The notes: generated by a model from the sequence alone, not told the origin. 46,744 bases of DNA from Priapulus caudatus (GCF_000485595.1 NW_014577143.1:227654-274397); one strand, 5' to 3'. Numbered from the stretch's first letter, positions 1-12,807 are shown. Made by a program: numbers and translations.

Positions 1-62
<62 letters not shown>
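1..62. repeat. (TC)n microsatellite
   Basis: An uninterrupted TC dinucleotide run opens the window and decays into CT-rich sequence to about position 85. It is cut by the window edge, so its full length is unknown. Confidence 0.97.
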
Positions 63-64
<2 letters not shown>

Positions 65-85
65 TTTCTGTCTCTCTCGCCTTTC

Positions 86-973
86 TCCCCCTGTAAAATT
101 AAATTTGTGATCTCCACAGTTCAGGCAACAGTGGAAAAGTTCGTAGTTGTTAAAGTGACAAGCATGTGTTATGTTATCACTGTGAACTCTGCGATTAGAC
201 GTAGCAATAGTCTAAACAGATGGAAATCGTCTGCTTCAGGGTTAATGCAGCTCAGATTCATACGCGCAAAATGCTATTAGTCGCAATGGCGTTGTTCAGC
301 AAGTAAGCCTGTTGCTAAATAAGTCTCCATCCTCGGACTATACTGCCAATGGTCCAGGGACACTCAGACCCAGTGTAGGTAACATAGTACTATAGTAACA
401 GTAGTACTATACGAAAACGGAAAACTTCAAAAGCTTTAACCCACTGCTAAGTGCATGTGCTGTCTTGGTCATTGGCACTTCTCTAGCCAGAAACATTTCT
501 AACACTCCGGTAATTGAGCGAAGTAGAGCTACTATTGCTGGTTCTTTTATATATGCAGTTACTTACTGTTTCAACTGCCTGCAGTCGGTACATTTTCACT
601 GCTACTACCAATGATTTTTACATTGTCACGTTCAATGAAGAGGAACCATCTATAAACTGTGGCACTGTTCTGCACATTGTATCCCTAAATTTGCACTGGC
701 TTCATTATTATTATAATTTTTTATTTATTTATATATTGCGTCTTTTTACATGAAATGATCAAAAGTGCAGCACATCGATATCGCAAACGACTGAACAATA
801 AAAAGAAATGATAATAAACATGTACATGTGAGATATATCACTACAGCTGCGAGATACAGTGATATAAAGTTGACTATGTAATCACTAAGTAAGATAAAAT
901 CCTATACATAAAAGCCAATTTAAAGCGATAACAATATTAGAATTAATACATATATATATTTTATTTTCTGTAG
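86..973. other. Non-coding stretch upstream of the first visible PAIP1 exon
   Basis: AT-rich sequence with only short, unconvincing open frames. The first visible PAIP1 exon at 974 starts in mid-codon, so this stretch is best read as intron sequence of that gene. I looked for an exon that would supply the missing first base of the split codon and the start codon, and did not find a convincing one. Confidence 0.55.
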
Positions 974-3900
974 CGTGGCAAGAGGAGAGTAGAGTGAAGC
1001 CCACATTCCCTACAGGCACAACAGTGACATCAACATCATCACCATCATCATCATCAGTAGCATCGCCAGTAACAGGAGGAGGAGAAGAAGAAGCAGGCAG
1101 AGGAGGAGGAGGAGGAGGTTAGACTAGACAATTTTATGCCAGATAGGCACTAAGCATGGCTTCATTGCTAGTTCTTTTTTTTTCTTTATCCTTTAGGTCC
1201 CCTGATGGGACATAAGGCCATGCTTCATTGCTAGTCCATGTTTTTTTTGTTTCCCTCCAACTTGGTTAGTTATATATGGCCTAAAAATTATGCAGGTGGT
1301 GAAAACTAGAACGATGTCCATATCATGATATGGATGCTGAGACTCTCTTTTTGAAGCTAGCTTGTAACAATGCAGTGATGTTTTAAACACCCGAGAAATG
1401 ATGGAGAATGTCTGTGTATGCAGGGCTGCCAACATTGGGTGATAGGCGAGAGTGAGATGCGAGGGAGCGAAGCGACCGAGTGGGGGGTGGGTGTGAGAGG
1501 GGGTCCCCCCCTCCCACGGTAGGGAGCTTTTGCATTTTATAACTTCAATTTGTGCAAGTTGGTGCATACTAAAGTGACTGTTTTCAGATATTGTAAGATT
1601 TTTTTTGCTGTGCGTGAGATATCTCAGCATTTTTTTGCTGTGCGTGAGATATTGTAAGATCAGCGTGAGAGCGTGAGATTTGGTCAAAATGCGTGAGTCT
1701 CACGGTCAATGCGTGAGAGTTGGCAGCCCTGGTGTATGAGTAAACGTGACACCGATCGTGTGTTGTGTTGTGTTGTGTAGACGCCTCTTCGCCCACAAAC
1801 ACAACACCTCCGAAGAAGACCTTCACCCTGTCTGCATACGCTGCCGAGTTCGTTCCAAGATACATGCAGACAAACACGCCTGATGAATTTCAGGTACATT
1901 AGTATTTCATTTATATATTGATTAATATATATATATATGATAATTATTTTGTATTGACTTTGTATCAAGTTCTTTTCGGTCAGTTCGTCAGTCGGTCTGT
2001 CAGTCAGTCAGGCAGTCATTCGGTGACAATGGTGACGGTCAAATGGTGGTGACGAACGACTGACTATTAATCCTAGTGACCGAAACTCAACGAGGTAACA
2101 AATCTAAACGGCAAACGAGAATCGTAGTCGACCGTGAAAAAAAAAACCGTCGTCGAACCCGTGCGATTACGATCGCGAAACTCGCGCGAGTCCTTCGCTA
2201 ACGCTCTCTTGTTTCGTCTAGGCGGAAGAAGACGACATGTTCGCCGGTGACCCGGCGTGTCGACAGATGGCCGAGGTCATCACGAAGCTGACGGTGAACC
2301 CGGGAAGCTTCTACGACCTCGTGAACCCGCTCATCGACTCACTGAACGCCCACGCCGAAACGGAGCAGTCGCTGCAAATCTGCGTCGACCTCGTCATTGA
2401 TCAGGTGCGCGCTTAGTGTAGTGTTGTCAATCGGTTGTAATTTCGTAATCGATTATCGGTTGGACCCAGGTAACCGATGATCGGTTACAATCGGTTACTC
2501 GGGGGGTTGAAGGCCTGCGTGTGCGTAACGTCGTGTGCATGTACGTGTGTGCATGTATGTGCTTGTTTAGCCCTGTTTACTGTTTGTTTTGCACTGTTTA
2601 CTACTGTGTGTATAATACATGTATGTTAATAAAGGATAACTTGTATAGTAGCGATGATATCTCTGATTCTCATCACTTTTCCAAGTTTTCTTGTTCAAGT
2701 TTTACATTTATTTCAATTTATTTTTATTTTTTTTTGATGAAATTGATTATGGATTTTGATAACCAAGCGCTTGGTTTGAGCCACTGTTCAACCGATGATC
2801 GAGTATAATCGATGATCGTGACATCACTAAGCGCTTGGTTTGAGCCACTGTTCAACCGATGATCGAGTATAATCGATGATCGTGACATCACTAGCGCTCA
2901 CGCGTCCGGTCGTTGCGTTCGCGACTCGCTACATCACATCAGGGCTTAGTAGTGACAAATGTGTCGTTGTTATTTGTTCACTCACGCTCGTGCCCGGGTT
3001 GTTAGCGACTTGTTACGTTACATATCATGTACACATATATACGTATACACGACATGCGCGACGTGTTACGTTACATCAGTAGTTAATAAAGACAAATTGT
3101 CTTTATTAACTCCTGGTTACATGTCATCAGGAATGTATAATATAGATCGTCTGTAGATATAGATAGTCTAGATAGAGATATAGATAGAGATAGAGATAGA
3201 GATGATATAGATAGAGATAGATATAGATAGAGATATAGATAGATATAGATATAGATAGAGATATAGATAGATAGAGATAAAGATAGATATAGATAGAGAT
3301 ATAGATAGGATATAGATATAAACTCCTTATATCATCATATATCATGTCATATTAACGTTATTACCTCCGCCCAACAGAGTTGGAGGAGGTTATGTTTTCG
3401 CTCTCGTGTGTTCGTGTGTTAGTGTGTTCGTGTGTTCCTGTGTTCGCGCGATCGATATTAGCGCGTCGAGGCGTATGGCGTATGTCGTTGGCGGTCGATC
3501 GATATCACCCAGCGAGCCAGCGAGTCAGCAAGCCAGCGAGGCCAGCGAGCCAGCTCGTAACACATACATGTTACATGGGAGCGTGTACATGTCAGTACGC
3601 TGGCGTATATCGTGGCTTATTTGTGTGTTCGTGAGTCGTATGGCGTATGTCGTCGGCGGAGGTATGCACTCCGTGAGTGCACTCTGTCTAGTTTAACTCG
3701 GATTTGTGTCGGATTACGTCTGCGTCGATGTCTACGTTTGTCCTGGACATCGTGCCGTGCGTGCGGGATGTTGGTGTTTGTGAGGTTTGCCGACTTGTAC
3801 GTTTTTTAATAATTACGTTGACCGTGAAGGTGAACGTGAATTATTTAGAATTTTTTTGTTTTATTGTTGAGTGACTGTTTATTATTGACGTATGCATCCG

Positions 3901-6900
3901 TGTGTGGGTTATATAATATAGTTATATAGTTATATAAGTGGTGTTTATGACTTGGATGTTTTAGTCGAATCTTTTACTAAAGCCCGGCGCACATGTGAGT
4001 TATTTTACTCAAGTAAAATGACGCATGAGTCAAATTACTCAACGAAAATCCGCCGCACACGTGAGTAAAATGACACATGCGTCAAATTACTCAACGAAAA
4101 TCCGCCTCACACGTGAGTAAAATGACTCATGCATCATTTTACTTGAGTAAAATAACTCACGTGTGCGCCGGGCTTTAGATGAAACGTTTGAAGGGTTGAA
4201 ATTTATACTCGATGTGCATCCATACAATGTAAATAGTTCTAAAAACTAAAACTGGGTACATTGAGTTGTGTGTGACTAGGTAAAAAAATTGACCATGCCT
4301 TCAAATCTCCTTTGTGGGTCAGTAGTTAGTAAAGGTTGTCTATAATAAGTGATGTCCAATCTTTTATTTAGGCAATTATGGAACCAAACTTTACGTACAC
4401 TGGAGCAAGGCTATGTGATCATCTGTCAAAACACCTTCATGTTAAAGTTGCATCGGGCAACTTCAGACAACTGTTGTTAGCAAGGTTAGTTTCTTTAATA
4501 ATAAAAATGGTACTTTTTTTCATAAAATATATATTATATTTATTGTATAATTTTCAGTATGATTACACTTGATCAACGATTTGCCACACGAAATTTAATG
4601 ATAAAAATTTAAATTTCATGTGCAAGGGTTTCACTACTTTAACACTCGTTTGCAGGTTACATTTGCAGTTTAAGAAGAGAGATGAACTGATGGCAAACGA
4701 ATCAACGATACATCTTGTACAGGGCCTGTTGGTGTTTCTTGGAGAACTGTTTACGCAGATGGAGGTATGAATAAGTTGTTATTGTACTGCTTAAGCGAGA
4801 GATAAGAAATAATAGGCTGTAGCATTTTTAGTTTTCTGATTTTTGGTCTTTTCATTTGAATTTTAAAAATAATTTTTTTTGTATATTGTAATATGTAATG
4901 TAATGTAATATGTATGTAATGTAATGTTGTTTTTTAATGTTAGGATTATTCGGGATGGTGACACATTTTAATGCATCATTATTTAAGTTAATTATCTTAC
5001 ACATTTTTTTTAATCAGACAGCATTATTTATCGTGAAATTTGGCAGAGCATGTACTTTAAGTCATCGGGTGTTTTGCTACTGATTGTTGTTGATTCATCT
5101 GTTGCACTATGTACACTGCTTCAATTACACACACAAACACCGCACATGCAGACGTGTAAGCAAATACGTGAACGCGTGCCGCACACGCACGCACACACGC
5201 AGCCGAGTGAGCAGACGAGCACGCAAACACTCACACATGATATCAGTATCACGGTCGACGTGTATAGCATGTATTCATGTCTCGGCTCGTGAAAGGCGTC
5301 GAGTGAGACGCGTGCGCGTGCGTGCGTGCGTGTGCGTTTTCGCGCCGCTACACGCCGGCTCGCGAAATTATTTTTCCCACGCGAGTTCCGGATACACCAT
5401 AGATAGTGTTTGGTACGATGTGTTTGTATATAAGCGTGTGAGTCGGTTTGAAGTTAATGTGTAGGGTTGTATAGAAGGTGACATTTGTTTCTTTTTTCAT
5501 TGTTGCTTCGAGGAAGTCGAGTGAATAGAGTGCGCTGATTGGCTGTGTTCCGGAACTCGCGTGGGGAAAAAAATTGTCCCGCCGCTCGCGTAACACGCCT
5601 CGAGCTTTTACAGAGCTCACAAAGTCGCGCGCGAGCAAATCGTGTGCGCTGCGCGCGTGTTTTGCTGTCGCCGACGATGGACTGTATATCAAAATTGTTA
5701 TCATAGTGATTGGATCCCCCTGCCGTGGCTGGCAGAGCCACGGGCACGCGCGCGCGCGCGCGAGAGAGAGAGAGACAGAGAGAGAGGAGCGGCCTCCGCT
5801 CTCTAACATGTGCGCTGCCCCGCCGCATTTGCTCCCAGACGAAATTCCGCGCATTGCAGCGCGTAACGCGCGATCTTTCGCTTTGTAACTAAGACACTGA
5901 AAAAACCACTTGCGCGATCTGGAGCTGGCATTCCGCGTCTTTCTTCGGGATAGCGTTACGTAAGCTCTCATTAGATGGGTATGTGACTGGGAGCGGGCGG
6001 CGTGCATGCATGTGCTTGACGCGCTGAGGGAGAGGGGTGGGATTACGGAGGTGGGAGGATGAAGAGAGTACTGAGCAGGAGCCTGATTGAGACTGGCAGA
6101 GAAGGGAACGAGGGAGTTGTACGGGAGGCTATTATGAAACGTCTCTGAGAGAGAAAGAAATAAATGAAGGAGAGGGAGAGATTGGCAGAGAAGGGAACGA
6201 GGGAGTTATACGGGACGTTATTATGAAACGTCTCTGAGAGAGGGAGAGATGGGTAGAGAAGGGAACGAGGGAGTTATACAGGGAGGTTATTATGAAACGT
6301 CTCTGAGAGAGGAAGAAATAAGAGAAGAGGGAGAGATGGGTAGAGAAGGGTACGGGGGAGTTATACAGGGAGGTTATTATGAAACGTTTCTGAAAGAGGA
6401 AGAAATAAGAGAAGAGGGAGAGATGGGTAGAGAAGGGTACGGGGGAGTTATACGGGACGTTATTATGAAACGTCTCTGAGAGAGGTAGAGATGGGTAGGG
6501 AGGGAACAAGGGAGTTCTAACGGGGCGTTATTATGAAACGTCCTGAGAGAGGAGCAGATGGTAGAGAAGGGTACGGGGGAGTTATACAGGGAGGTTATTA
6601 TGAAACGTTTCTGAAAGAGGAAGAAATAAGAGAAGAGGGAGAGGATTGGGTAGAGAGGTATCGGGAGTTATGACGGGACGTTTTATTATGAACGTCTCTG
6701 AGAAAGGAGAAGATGGGTAGAGATAGGTACGGGGAGGTGTACTAAGGGTAGGTTATATTAAACGTCTGCCTGAGAGAGGGAGAGATGTGTAGAGAAGGGT
6801 TAACGGGCGGAAGTTATATCAGGGAGGTTATTAAAAACGTCTCTGAGAGAAGGCGAGAGATGGGTAGAAAGGGGTACGGGGGAGTTATACAGAGTTATTA

Positions 6901-9900
6901 TTGAAACGTTTCTGAAGAAGGAAAAATAAGGATAAGAGGGAGAGATGGGTAGAGAAGGCGTACGGGGCAGAGTTATACGAGGACCGCTTATTATGACACG
7001 GAATCTCTGAAAGAGGGAGAGATGGGCTAGAGAAAGGGTACGCAGAGTTATATCAGGAGGTTATTATGAAACGATTTCCTGAAAGAGGAAGAAATAGACG
7101 AAGAGAGGAGGAGATGGGCTAGGGAAGGGAACGGCAGCGATGTTTCTACGGGGCGTTTATTCACGAAACGTCTCTGAGAGAGGGAGAGATGGGTAGAGAA
7201 GGGAACGAGGGAGTTATACGGGGAGGTTATTATGAAACGTCTCTGAGAGAGGGAGAGATGGGTAGAGAAGGGAACGAGGGAGTTCTACGGGGAGGTTATT
7301 ATGGAATTTTTGTAGGAGAGGGTGAAATAAGAGAAGGAGAGGGAGAGATAAGAGAAGAGAGAGAGCAAATATTGCAAACTTAATATATGAAGCTCTTGAG
7401 AATTTATTAAGTAGGAGATATTATTGATGGATCCATAAGAACTCAACAATAAATAGAAATCGATATCTTAAACAAATTGCCTGTAAGTCTAAACATTTCC
7501 ATAGACTCCCATCTGCATGTACTTTTTCACTGTCGTCTCGTGGGCTATGTTTTCATTATTCCCGCCACTGTGTGGTTCCAGCTTCAATATTTGTAAAGAC
7601 ATCATTTCTTTAATATAATATAACCTTTGTCATGGAAACTGGCTCCACGCTGTTTCAATGCTTCTGTACATGTATAATTACACCCTCGTATAAACCATAT
7701 ATATACATAAACGTATGTTAGTGCGTTAAGTTCAAGAATAGAGGATCGAGAATATATGATTAAATAGTCGATCGAGATCGAGGATATAGTTATCAAGATA
7801 CTGACTGAGAGTTTCCACGTGAGGTTTTCGTCTGTTTGTGATCATTAATCAAGGGTGAACATAACGTTGTTGGTTCTACCTTCTACATCATCAGGCTGAG
7901 TTGAAAAGCTCACCGTGGTTCGGTTCAAAAATTCCATTATTTTAGTACCAAGGGCTTGTTGTCAGAAACAAAAACTAGTCTGAACATTAGTCTTAACATG
8001 AAGTAATTCTTGTACACCAGATCTCTTATACGCTGTGTATGAGAAACTTGTAACTTTGCCATGTTTCTGTCTATGGTCTAGTAATGTTGAGACTAATTTA
8101 GTTTCTGACGACTGGTCCCAGCTTTACATGCTTTTCTGCAACAATCCCTTGTGAGTGGCACCAGCAGAGAAGAATAATAAGCATCGTCTACACGAGGAAA
8201 TCTGTCTCGGCTTAAGCGTCTAGATGAGGTCTTAACTCGAGTTGAACCTTAACCCGAGTCAAGACTCGTGTAGATGCGCGCGAAATCGTTAACCCGAGTT
8301 AAATCGTTAGCCTGCTGCTAGCTGGCGTTTGTCAGTCAAGGTTTGCCAGCTCTCTAGAATGATTGTTAATCAAGTGTACAGTGTATTGTACTACACATAC
8401 GATTGCATTGTTATTCCAGGTTGTGAAAGACGGACGCTCCCAAAAAATAGAACTATTTTATGCCGCAATTAAAAATGTGATAAACACGTTGCTAACGCAG
8501 CCAAACGACAGCAACTTGGTGTGCGTTGCACGAGTGTTAAAGGTAGGAGCCTTCCTTGAACTCCCTCTCCGAATATGCTCTGAAACTTAGCTCCTTATTT
8601 TGAAATGTCAGATACCTCATGTTATTATGGTCCACGTGTAAATATCTAAGCATGAATATCTGTGTGTGTTCTACTCAAACCTAGAGTGTAAATCTGGAGT
8701 GATTCTATTTGCAGATGACAGGGGCAGGGCTAGAGGATAAGGAGAGAGAGTTAGTGGGAGCACCACTAACTGAAGCACAAGATTCACTCGATGCCATATT
8801 CCAGCACATTAAGCAGCTAACGATGGAGACCAATGTATCGATGTGCGTGGGTCATTACGGCCACCTCAGATAACTTGGCCTTCACTTAATTTTAATTTCT
8901 AATTAAAATTACCGATTCTAATTTTTGTTCCCAGTTGGATTTCACGTGACGGGGGAAATTATGCCAGATCTTCTTCATTTGCATTTCATAGTGATCTGTA
9001 GCTTACTTAGCATTTCTAGCTTCTCTGCTTTATGAATGACATATGTGTTGCTCGAACAAGAAGTTAGCAATAGGATTTGCAACAGCACACAGTTCACACT
9101 GATCGTTTATGTATAATGTATGACCGTACGTTGCTATTGTGCTGTGCCCCATTCTACTTGTTGTGTGATTGTTTGTCGGTTTTTTTTCTTTGCTAGGCGA
9201 ACAAAGAGCCTTCTGGGTAATGTGATAGATCTGAGAGCAGCTGACTGGGGTCGCACTCCGGGCTCCCCAGCCGTGAACGCTGACATGTCTCCACCTATCG
9301 GAGAATTCGCATCTGTAAGTATCGCCGAGTAGAAACGTGTCTCTACCTATCGGAGATTTCGCATCTGTCAGTATCGCCGAGTAGAAATGGAAATGTATGA
9401 GCTCGGCACGGGCGTACTTGTATACTCGTGTGCATGTGTTTATATTCGTGGTTAGGTTACACCATTTTGAGTTGAGATATCTATTCAATGAGATATCCTA
9501 TTTCTTATCTTTGATTATTATTTGTGGCTAGAATTTGCAATGCAGTTCAGAGGTTTTTCAAGTAAACGTCACGTGCGTGAAGCTCAAGTAGAATGTTTGA
9601 CGCCTGATTGATAAATGTATATCATTTTACCTCCTATTTCACTTAAAAGTTGGCTTATAGCTTGTTCGAGTAGACTAGTTCAGAGTGAATTCTGGAGACG
9701 TTTTTGAGTATCACGCACATCACTCAGATGATCACTCAGAACTTGTTGTTCCTTTTTTCAGAACGTCCCAGTATTTTACAACACAGATGGCAGCACAGTT
9801 CCAATAGAAGATATGGGATACTATTATGACAGTGAAGTTGGCGACTATGTGCCTTATTCCTCGGAGGATGGCAGTGAGAATTCTGCTCTTTATCAGAATG

Positions 9901-10374
9901 AAATGTACGCAAGTAGATTGTATTGTTATGCCCCAGATGGCCTTACCTGTCATTTTTCTCAAGCCTAGCTATTTCTTTCATTTGTTTCATGTTTCCTTTA
10001 AAGGCTATGCATAACTGGCCGAGATTATATCCATTTTTAGACATTAAATGAAGAAGGCAAAGTGATAGTTGTGTTAATGTGTAAAAAGTAAATGCTGTTA
10101 CCTCATTCAATAAAATTCTAAATTATGTGTGGTTACAGTTGTGATGCTTATGTGTGACAACATCTGTTGATATGTCTAAATAATTATGTAGATGTGTGTC
10201 TGTAAGTATAGGTGTATTACATATGCTTGATAATCGATGATAGGTAGCATGTGGTTCTATTTATTTTTTTTATATTTTTTTTACAGGGGTCCAGATTTGC
10301 AGGAGGTTTTTGACGATATAGATGATGAAATAGCGAGTGATTACGAGAAGTTCATGATGGATTCGCAGAAGTGA
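974..10374 (+). CDS. PAIP1: PAIP1, polyadenylate-binding protein-interacting protein 1 (5' partial)
   Basis: Ten exons with matching phases: 974-1117, 1781-1893, 2222-2404, 4372-4484, 4656-4764, 8420-8542, 8715-8842, 9197-9314, 9762-9904 and 10287-10374 (TGA). About 420 residues are visible; human PAIP1 is about 480. Exon 1 here encodes a Thr/Ser/Glu/Gly-rich linker. Exon 2 holds a PAM2-like motif (TLSAYAAEFVPRY), the site that binds the MLLE domain of PABP. Exons 3-8 give the MIF4G-type helical domain, recognisable from NPGSFYDLVNPLIDSLN, YTGARLCDHLS, SGNFRQLLLAR and FLGELFTQME. The acidic end (DDIDDEIASDYEKF) corresponds to the C-terminal PAM1 region. Family role: a cytoplasmic protein that bridges PABP with eIF4A/eIF3 and stimulates translation. 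The start codon and first exon(s) lie left of the window. Exon 1 is the least certain, since it rests on phase and low-complexity sequence alone. Confidence 0.93.
1414..1738. mobile_element. 311-bp non-autonomous DNA transposon with 7-bp target duplication
   Basis: The element spans 1421-1731. It begins CAGGGCTGCCAAC and ends with the exact inverse GTTGGCAGCCCTG. It is flanked by the direct repeat GTGTATG at 1414-1420 and 1732-1738. The interior has no open frame but repeats TGCTGTGCGTGAGATAT and related GCGTGAGA words. It sits in the intron between the first two visible PAIP1 exons. The CAG...CTG ends suggest a hAT- or P-like relative; the 7-bp duplication leaves the superfamily open. Confidence 0.88.
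2765..2893. repeat. 64-bp tandem duplication in a PAIP1 intron
   Basis: A 64-bp unit starting AAGCGCTTGG occurs twice head to tail (starts 2765 and 2829) with virtually no differences, so the duplication is recent or homogenised. The unit contains CGATGATCG palindromes, and related ATCGGTTA words lie nearby at 2440-2510. Confidence 0.92.
3070..3122. mobile_element. 39-bp palindromic insertion with 7-bp target duplication
   Basis: The insertion spans 3077-3115. Its 19-nt arms pair at 18 of 19 positions around one central base; ends are CAG...CTG and the core is TTAATAAAGACAA. GTTACAT flanks it on both sides (3070-3076 and 3116-3122). A second, longer member of the same sequence family lies at 22826. 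Confidence 0.85.
3150..3325. repeat. (GATA)n/(GATAGA)n microsatellite
   Basis: Imperfect GATA, TAGA and GATATA repeats over about 175 bp within a PAIP1 intron. Confidence 0.95.
3363..3695. repeat. Interspersed repeat bounded by ACCTCCGCC and GGCGGAGGT
   Basis: The left part is a short hairpin (ACCTCCGCC then TTGGAGGAGGTTATG) and the right part reads GGCGGAGGTATGCACTCC followed by GAGTGCACTC. The interior is TCGTGTGTTCG- and GCCAGCGA-rich. From memory, similar bounded sequences recur in several marine invertebrate genomes; I cannot search to confirm this. Open frames inside are not supported as genes. Confidence 0.5.
3978..4177. mobile_element. MITE-like element with ~50-bp inverted repeats and TA flanks
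   Basis: The ends AAGCCCGGCGCACA and TGTGCGCCGGGCTT are exact inverses, and the inverted match continues, imperfectly, through TGAGTTATTTTACT. TA dinucleotides flank both ends (3978-3979 and 4176-4177), as expected for Tc1/mariner-type insertion. The middle has two near-identical direct repeats built on ACGTGAGTAAAATGAC. No coding capacity. Confidence 0.8.
5353..5587. mobile_element. Copy A of a foldback DNA transposon family (sister of 44845-45117)
   Basis: Inverted ends GCGAAATTATTTTTCCCAC and GTGGGGAAAAAAATTGTC lie at about 5362 and 5578, each followed inward by GAGTTCCGGA or its inverse. The interior carries TTGTTGCTTCGAGGAAGTCG and a CACCATAGATAGTGTTTG segment; both recur in inverse orientation in the element at 44854. 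A degraded 8-9 bp direct repeat (CGCCGGCTC / CCGCCGCTC) flanks it. Confidence 0.8.
6080..7345. repeat. Minisatellite array, GGGTAGAGAAGGGAACG family
   Basis: About 1.2 kb of imperfect tandem units of roughly 65-95 bp, each with AGAGATGGGTAGAGAAGGG, GGGAGTTATAC and TTATTATGAAACGTCTCTGA blocks. Some units add an extra GAAGAAATAAGAGAAG segment. Outer units (6080-6480 and 7180-7345) match well. Central units (about 6480-7180) carry many one-base insertions and deletions. Open frames on both strands here are repeat artefacts. It lies in the PAIP1 intron 4765-8419. Confidence 0.95.
7952..8119. mobile_element. MITE-like element with ~38-bp imperfect inverted repeats
   Basis: The left end (GTTGTCAGAAACAAAAACTA and onward) is inverse to the right end (AATTTAGTTTCTGACGAC). 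The arms continue through TAGTCTGAACATTA and TAATGTTGAGACTA. No target duplication is obvious. It is in the same PAIP1 intron as the minisatellite. Confidence 0.65.
8182..8277. repeat. Short inverted-repeat element (GTCTACACGAG ends)
   Basis: The left end CATCGTCTACACGAG is nearly inverse to CTCGTGTAGATG at the right. The interior has paired TTAACTCGAGTT and TTAACCCGAGT words. No flanking duplication was found. Confidence 0.5.
9286..9388. repeat. 52-bp tandem duplication across a PAIP1 splice donor
   Basis: The unit containing CACCTATCGGAGAATTCGC, the exon end and the donor (GCATCT then GTAAGT at 9315) is repeated with a period of 52 bp. The second copy reads GCATCT then GTCAGT at 9367. The first copy keeps the coding part and the consensus donor. 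Reading through it meets a TAG within six codons. Confidence 0.85.
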
Positions 10375-12807
10375 AACAGCTGTCCAGGACGCAAGTGCAT
10401 AGATCAATCTTCTCTCTCTTTAAAGTGCAATTCATAGCAAACCAAAATCAAAGAAAAAACCCACCAACGTTTTTATATTTTTGCAGTATTTCCATAAAGC
10501 GGCTAAACACTTTTTGCATACTTTACATTTTTGCATGAACCTGTTACTGAATGTAGCCTATTGCAAAAAAATGCCAGCGGATGGAAAATGCACGATTAAG
10601 GGAATGTACCGCTTCATCTACGTAATTAAGGATGATTTTACATGATGCCGTTTTGTGTGATATACGTTTGGATCTAAGACAAAACAAAATTCATTATCAC
10701 TTTGATAGCATTAGAAGGTGATTTGACTTTGATTTGCTACAAATGCAGGTTTATACCGAAAGACAAATTTTAATCAGGTGAAATGAGTGAATATTCCATT
10801 GGCGTTTCTTTGCCATACATTCGAATGGTGTATTTTTAGGATTATAGGTAGCAAATTATTTTGAATAATTATTTTTGGCTGTGGTATATTTAAATCATTT
10901 TATTTCGTTTTTAGAAAATGGATGGGGAACAATTTTAGATGACAGGCTCATTTTTAGATGATTAAGAAGACCTCAGATTGTGTCTCAGCGATGCTTTTAT
11001 GGCCACTGACTGAATTTGGGTGGGGAGGTCTTCATAATTAGTGAATTAGGATAAATAATTTTATTGTTAGTACTGGTATGGGAAGTTATTCTGAGTAAAT
11101 TGTGAATCCCTTTTCCAGAGCTTTAAGCTCAGGACAGAGGTTTGTGTAGAACTGGTAACACTTGTTTCCTTCTGACGTCACGGACCTTGGCAGTGATTTC
11201 TGTAACTTGGTAATGATATGTAGACAGTAGAAGATTTGTGCTCGTGGATTTTACATGACCTTCTCCACAGCCAATGTGTATCACGCCAATTAAGAAATGC
11301 CTGGAAATGCACGCAGGTTGAATACCGACCGAGATGTCTATGGCACCTTGCTAGTGTCATCTATGGTCCTGATACATCGTACAGGTTCGCTTATATTCAA
11401 TTTCTGTGCTATTCAAATTTCATGATCTAAGGTGACTGAGTCCATTTATTGCAATAGTTGGGACTGAAAGAACTTGCTCACTTGCGTAGGGTCTTATAAA
11501 TGGTTGTTCGTGGGGTGGCGCACTGCCATGTTTTGTGATGAGTACCTACTCGTCTTTCTACACTAGTTCCTGCTCACCAAGTCTGTTGTCATTCGTTCCA
11601 AACGTGCTCATTAATGGTTTCTCTTGTTTCCAAATATTATACATGGTGGAGAGCCAAGCGAGCAGATAAGGAGGGCAAATTCAGTAATGGCTACATATTA
11701 CTAACGACTGAAATCTGTGATTATTGTTCTAATACACAACGACAATCTGGTTTCGATCCAGTGATGGTTAATCATTTCTGAGACATTTAAAATTTGGTAT
11801 AAAGATTATTATTCCTAAAACTCGATAGATAGGTTGTGGTTACCAACCATGAACAATACTCATTTAGGTTTTATATATTTTGTCAGCGAAATGCACAGAC
11901 AAATATAAATGAGCTGTTTCCTAATAGCTGTGCTTTATAACTTATTTGCTTTTTAACCAGTTGATGCTTAGAAAATCTTCCTGTTCGTCTGTATTGACTC
12001 TTTTTAACAATAACCTTTGTTTTCACCTGCTTGTGCGAGTTCCATGGCTTAACTACATGTATAGACGTAGTTGCTTATAAACAGGATAAATGATGTACAA
12101 AGTGTAAAAAGGGGATAAAATTAAAAAAAACAGGGTAATAAATATATGTAATTGAGTAATGAATTGGATGGTGACTGTATTCGGTGGTGCAGGTTTTATC
12201 CTACGATCGGGTTTTGTGTCTGTTAAATGGTGTTCAATGGTCGTTTCTATGTTATTAATGTTACAGAAATGCTCATTGGGGCATGACTTCACTCTAGTTA
12301 GTAAAAACCTTCCATGCACTACGTAGTACAGAGAAGCCTACATTACCTAGAGCTAAGCATGACAATGTTACAGACATGCTTCTTATTTCATGTATATGTT
12401 ACAAATGTGCCAGCCATAAAATGCCCATGTTACCTAGGTGTGCATTGATTGCTTCAATGTGCCCCCCCCCTCCTTGCTACAAACTGCCAAGACTTCATTA
12501 TTATCATAGGACAGAGGGTATTTCACAGGTACCCCAAACACCAGGAAAATGTCATGTTCTCCATATAGCTTCTTGCCCATCTCCATGTTGCTCCCACTGA
12601 CTTTTTTAACAATCGTGCATTTATTTGGAAAGATCTCAAACGCAGTGTTACCTCTCCCGTCCATCACCCAACCTCTGCCAAACGGCAGTTTGTAATTTCT
12701 TGTTAGGCGAACGCAGTATGCGATGGCTTTGTTATATTAAGCAGAGATATGATACTTTGTGTACATTTCTGGTAGGTGGCAATCACATAAAAAACTGCAG
12801 AGAAGGT

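Noticed and set aside
3077-3115. Rho-independent terminator or microRNA hairpin
   Set aside because: This is a eukaryotic intron, and flanking 7-bp duplications plus a second copy at 22826 explain the hairpin as an insertion.
5348-6007. 219-codon minus-strand frame
   Set aside because: It spans a transposon copy and CG/GA repeats, has no recognisable domain and lacks splice context.
6080-7345. CRISPR-like array
   Set aside because: Units are contiguous degenerate minisatellite repeats without unique spacers, in an animal intron.
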